Source: Methylococcaceae bacterium NSP1-1
Lineage (GTDB): Bacteria; Pseudomonadota; Gammaproteobacteria; Methylococcales; Methylomonadaceae
Direction of reading: 5' to 3'
NCBI GenBank assembly: GCA_002256465.1
Contig: NQJG01000045.1
Span: 1-8,276, forward strand
Length of the DNA stretch: 8,276 bases
The notes under the pieces: generated by a model
Database searches by the model: none
What the model was told of the DNA's origin: nothing
The model's input: only the letters and a program-made list of their open reading frames with translations
Shown: in pieces, positions 6,167 through 8,276 of the stretch
Layout of the letters: the number at the start of each line of letters is the position of its first letter
Position numbering within the stretch: the stretch's first letter is position 1
Program-made: the position numbers and the translations under genes

Positions 6167-8276
6167 ATGCCCACTAACCAATTTGTTATTAGCAAGCCTA
6201 AATCATCAATCACTAAACTCCCTGAAAAGGGTATGAAAAAACATGACCTTATTGACGATTTCAAGGAATATTATGTCCATTTGCTGGGCAGAGACGAAAA
6301 CTGCCGATCGCCTTTTTATGCTACCGAAGCTTTATCACTAGCCATTCGTGACCGCTTGATGGAGCGCTGGAAGGCCACCCATCAAACCTATAAAAACAGT
6401 GACTGTAGACGGGGGTATTATTTATCCATGGAATTTCTTATGGGGCGCACTTTAAGCAATGCGATGCTTAATCTGGGAGTAACCGATACGGTTACTCAAG
6501 CTATGTATGATATGGGGATAGAAATAGAAGAGTTGATCAGTAGCGAGCAGGATGCAGGACTGGGCAATGGCGGCCTGGGCCGTCTCGCAGCCTGCTTTAT
6601 AGACAGTTGTGCTACCTTGCAACTGCCTGTTATTGGATATGGTTTACGATATGAATACGGCATGTTTACCCAGACTATTGTCAATGGTGAACAGGTTGAA
6701 AAACCTGATCATTGGCTACGTAATGGTAACGTTTGGGAAATTGAGCGGCTGGAATATTCGCATTGCATTAAATTTGGCGGCCATACTGAAATTCAAACCG
6801 ATGAAAATGGTGAGCAACGGCATTGCTGGATAGCCTCCTGTAATGTGTTGGCCGTGCCTTTTGATACGCCAATACCCGGCTATCAGAATGGAACCGTTAA
6901 TTCATTGCGACTCTGGAAGGCAGTAGCTACCGAAGAGTTCAATCTGGATGAGTTTAATGCCGGCGATTATGCGGAAGCAGTTGCATCAAAAATTACCGCT
7001 GAAAATATCACTATGGTGCTGTATCCCAATGATGCCAATGAAAACGGTAAAGAACTGAGATTAAGGCAACAATATTTTCTCGCTTCCGCCAGTTTGCAGG
7101 ATGTCATTGCCCACTGGACAGCCATGCACGGAAATAATTTCACTCGCTTTGCTGAAAAAAGCTGTTTCCAGTTAAACGACACCCATCCGAGTATTGCCAT
7201 TGCCGAACTGATGCGCCTGTTGATGGATATTCAGGGTTTAACATGGGATGAAGCATGGGCTATCACAAAAAACACCATGGCTTACACTAACCACACCTTG
7301 TTGCCGGAAGCGCTGGAAAAATGGCCTGTTAAATTGATGCAACGGTTATTGCCACGAGTGATGGAAATTATTTTTGAAATTAATGCCCGTTTTATGGCTG
7401 AAGTGTCCATGCACTGGCCCGGTGATAACGATCGTTTACGCAGAATGTCCATTGTAGAGGAAGGTAATGAACAACAGGTAAGAATGGCCCATCTTGCTAT
7501 AGTGGGCAGTTTTTCCGTAAACGGCGTCGCTGAGTTGCATTCACGGTTATTGCAGCAAGGTTTGTTTAGCGATTTTTATGCTCTATGGCCGCATAAATTT
7601 AACAATAAAACCAATGGCGTGACACCACGACGCTGGTTAGCTGCCTGTAATCCCGAGCTGGCAAGTCTGATAACAGAAACGATAGGCGATCGGTGGGTAA
7701 CGGATTTATCGCAGTTAAAAAAGCTGGAAATCTATGCTGAGGATGCTCAATTCCGGCAACGCTGGCGTGCTATCAAACAGGCAGCAAAACAGCGTTTGAT
7801 TGACTATAAAAAACAGAAACATGACACTGTTTTACATTTGAGTGTTGATGCCTTATTTGATGTGCAGGTTAAACGCATTCATGAATACAAGCGTCAACTG
7901 TTAAATGTTTTGCATGTTATTCATCTTTATAACTGCATAAAAAAAGGTGACGCCGATAACCGGGTGGCCAGATGCGTATTAATCGGAGGGAAAGCGGCTC
8001 CCGGTTATCGGATGGCAAAAAAAACCATCAAATTCATCAATAATGTTGCCCAGGTTATTAATTCAGACCCTGACACGGATAATAAACTGGCCTTGCTGTT
8101 TTTAGAGGATTATCGCGTTTCTGCTATGGAAAAAATATGTCCGGGCGCTGATTTATCAGAACAAATATCCACTGCCGGCAAGGAAGCTTCGGGTACCGGC
8201 AACATGAAGCTGATGATGAACGGTGCGATCACTATTGGCACACTGGATGGCGCCAACATTGAAATTCGTGAAGAAG
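6167..8276 (+). CDS. glgP: Glycogen/alpha-glucan phosphorylase (3' partial)
   Basis: This PLP-dependent enzyme cleaves alpha-1,4-glucans with phosphate to give glucose-1-phosphate. The frame is open for 703 codons to the window end; roughly 110-140 C-terminal residues are missing compared with the family (about 815-842 aa). Motifs in order: YYLSMEFLMGRTL (about 85-97), GLGNGGLGRLAAC (131-143), LNDTHPS, YTNHTLLPEAL (catalytic-site His), TNGVTPRRW, the phosphate-site KRIHEYK (K569, R570, K575), GGKAAPGY, and EASGTGNMK with the PLP lysine K681. Residue numbers run within one of rabbit muscle phosphorylase, so there is little net insertion or deletion. The N-terminus is about 12 residues longer than E. 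coli GlgP as I recall it, and has a basic Ser/Thr cluster (K10-K17). The muscle AMP-site Arg-Arg pair (R309/R310) appears replaced by Ala-His in DVIAHW. K672 stands where Thr or Tyr is usual. A maltodextrin phosphorylase cannot be excluded from motifs alone. Confidence 0.97.
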   Translation, partial: MPTNQFVISKPKSSITKLPEKGMKKHDLIDDFKEYYVHLLGRDENCRSPFYATEALSLAIRDRLMERWKATHQTYKNSDCRRGYYLSMEFLMGRTLSNAMLNLGVTDTVTQAMYDMGIEIEELISSEQDAGLGNGGLGRLAACFIDSCATLQLPVIGYGLRYEYGMFTQTIVNGEQVEKPDHWLRNGNVWEIERLEYSHCIKFGGHTEIQTDENGEQRHCWIASCNVLAVPFDTPIPGYQNGTVNSLRLWKAVATEEFNLDEFNAGDYAEAVASKITAENITMVLYPNDANENGKELRLRQQYFLASASLQDVIAHWTAMHGNNFTRFAEKSCFQLNDTHPSIAIAELMRLLMDIQGLTWDEAWAITKNTMAYTNHTLLPEALEKWPVKLMQRLLPRVMEIIFEINARFMAEVSMHWPGDNDRLRRMSIVEEGNEQQVRMAHLAIVGSFSVNGVAELHSRLLQQGLFSDFYALWPHKFNNKTNGVTPRRWLAACNPELASLITETIGDRWVTDLSQLKKLEIYAEDAQFRQRWRAIKQAAKQRLIDYKKQKHDTVLHLSVDALFDVQVKRIHEYKRQLLNVLHVIHLYNCIKKGDADNRVARCVLIGGKAAPGYRMAKKTIKFINNVAQVINSDPDTDNKLALLFLEDYRVSAMEKICPGADLSEQISTAGKEASGTGNMKLMMNGAITIGTLDGANIEIREE

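Noticed and set aside
6233..6235. Internal ATG (Met23) as the glgP start
   Set aside because: The GA-rich stretch ahead of it is only about one base from the ATG, whereas the ATG at 6167 has AGGA at a proper distance and directly follows an in-frame stop.

Overview
The window is a compact, single-strand (+) gene cluster for storage-polymer metabolism. In order it holds: the 3' part of a long gene for a bacterial homologue of the eukaryotic phosphorylase kinase alpha/beta regulatory subunit (an N-terminal GH15 glucoamylase-like domain plus the kinase-subunit-type C-terminal region); an E. coli-type glucokinase (glk); polyphosphate kinase 1 (ppk1); and the first ~703 codons of a glycogen/starch phosphorylase (glgP), cut off by the window end. 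Gaps are 11, 100 and 59 bases. All reading frames are open and intact and there is no convincing intrinsic terminator, so a single transcription unit is plausible. No RNA gene, mobile element, CRISPR array or long repeat was seen.

The protein sequences look proteobacterial: glk, ppk1 and glgP all carry the motifs of their E. coli counterparts. Base composition is moderate but uneven. A gammaproteobacterium, possibly a methanotroph or a sulfur oxidiser, is a reasonable guess, but the sequence alone does not fix the taxon.

Functionally the cluster makes sense as glycogen mobilisation coupled to energy storage. GlgP releases glucose-1-phosphate from glycogen. The GH15-like domain keeps both catalytic-type glutamates and might release free glucose. 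Glk would turn that glucose into glucose-6-phosphate. Ppk1 reversibly converts ATP to polyphosphate. Alternatively, the first gene product may be a regulator of the phosphorylase, as its eukaryotic relatives are.

The main point of interest is the pairing of a full-architecture phosphorylase kinase alpha/beta-like protein with a glycogen phosphorylase. That phosphorylase carries a basic, Ser/Thr-containing N-terminal extension at the position of the regulatory Ser14 of muscle phosphorylase. No protein kinase (gamma-like) gene is visible in the window. Family comparisons were made from memory of the reference sequences and not by a database search.
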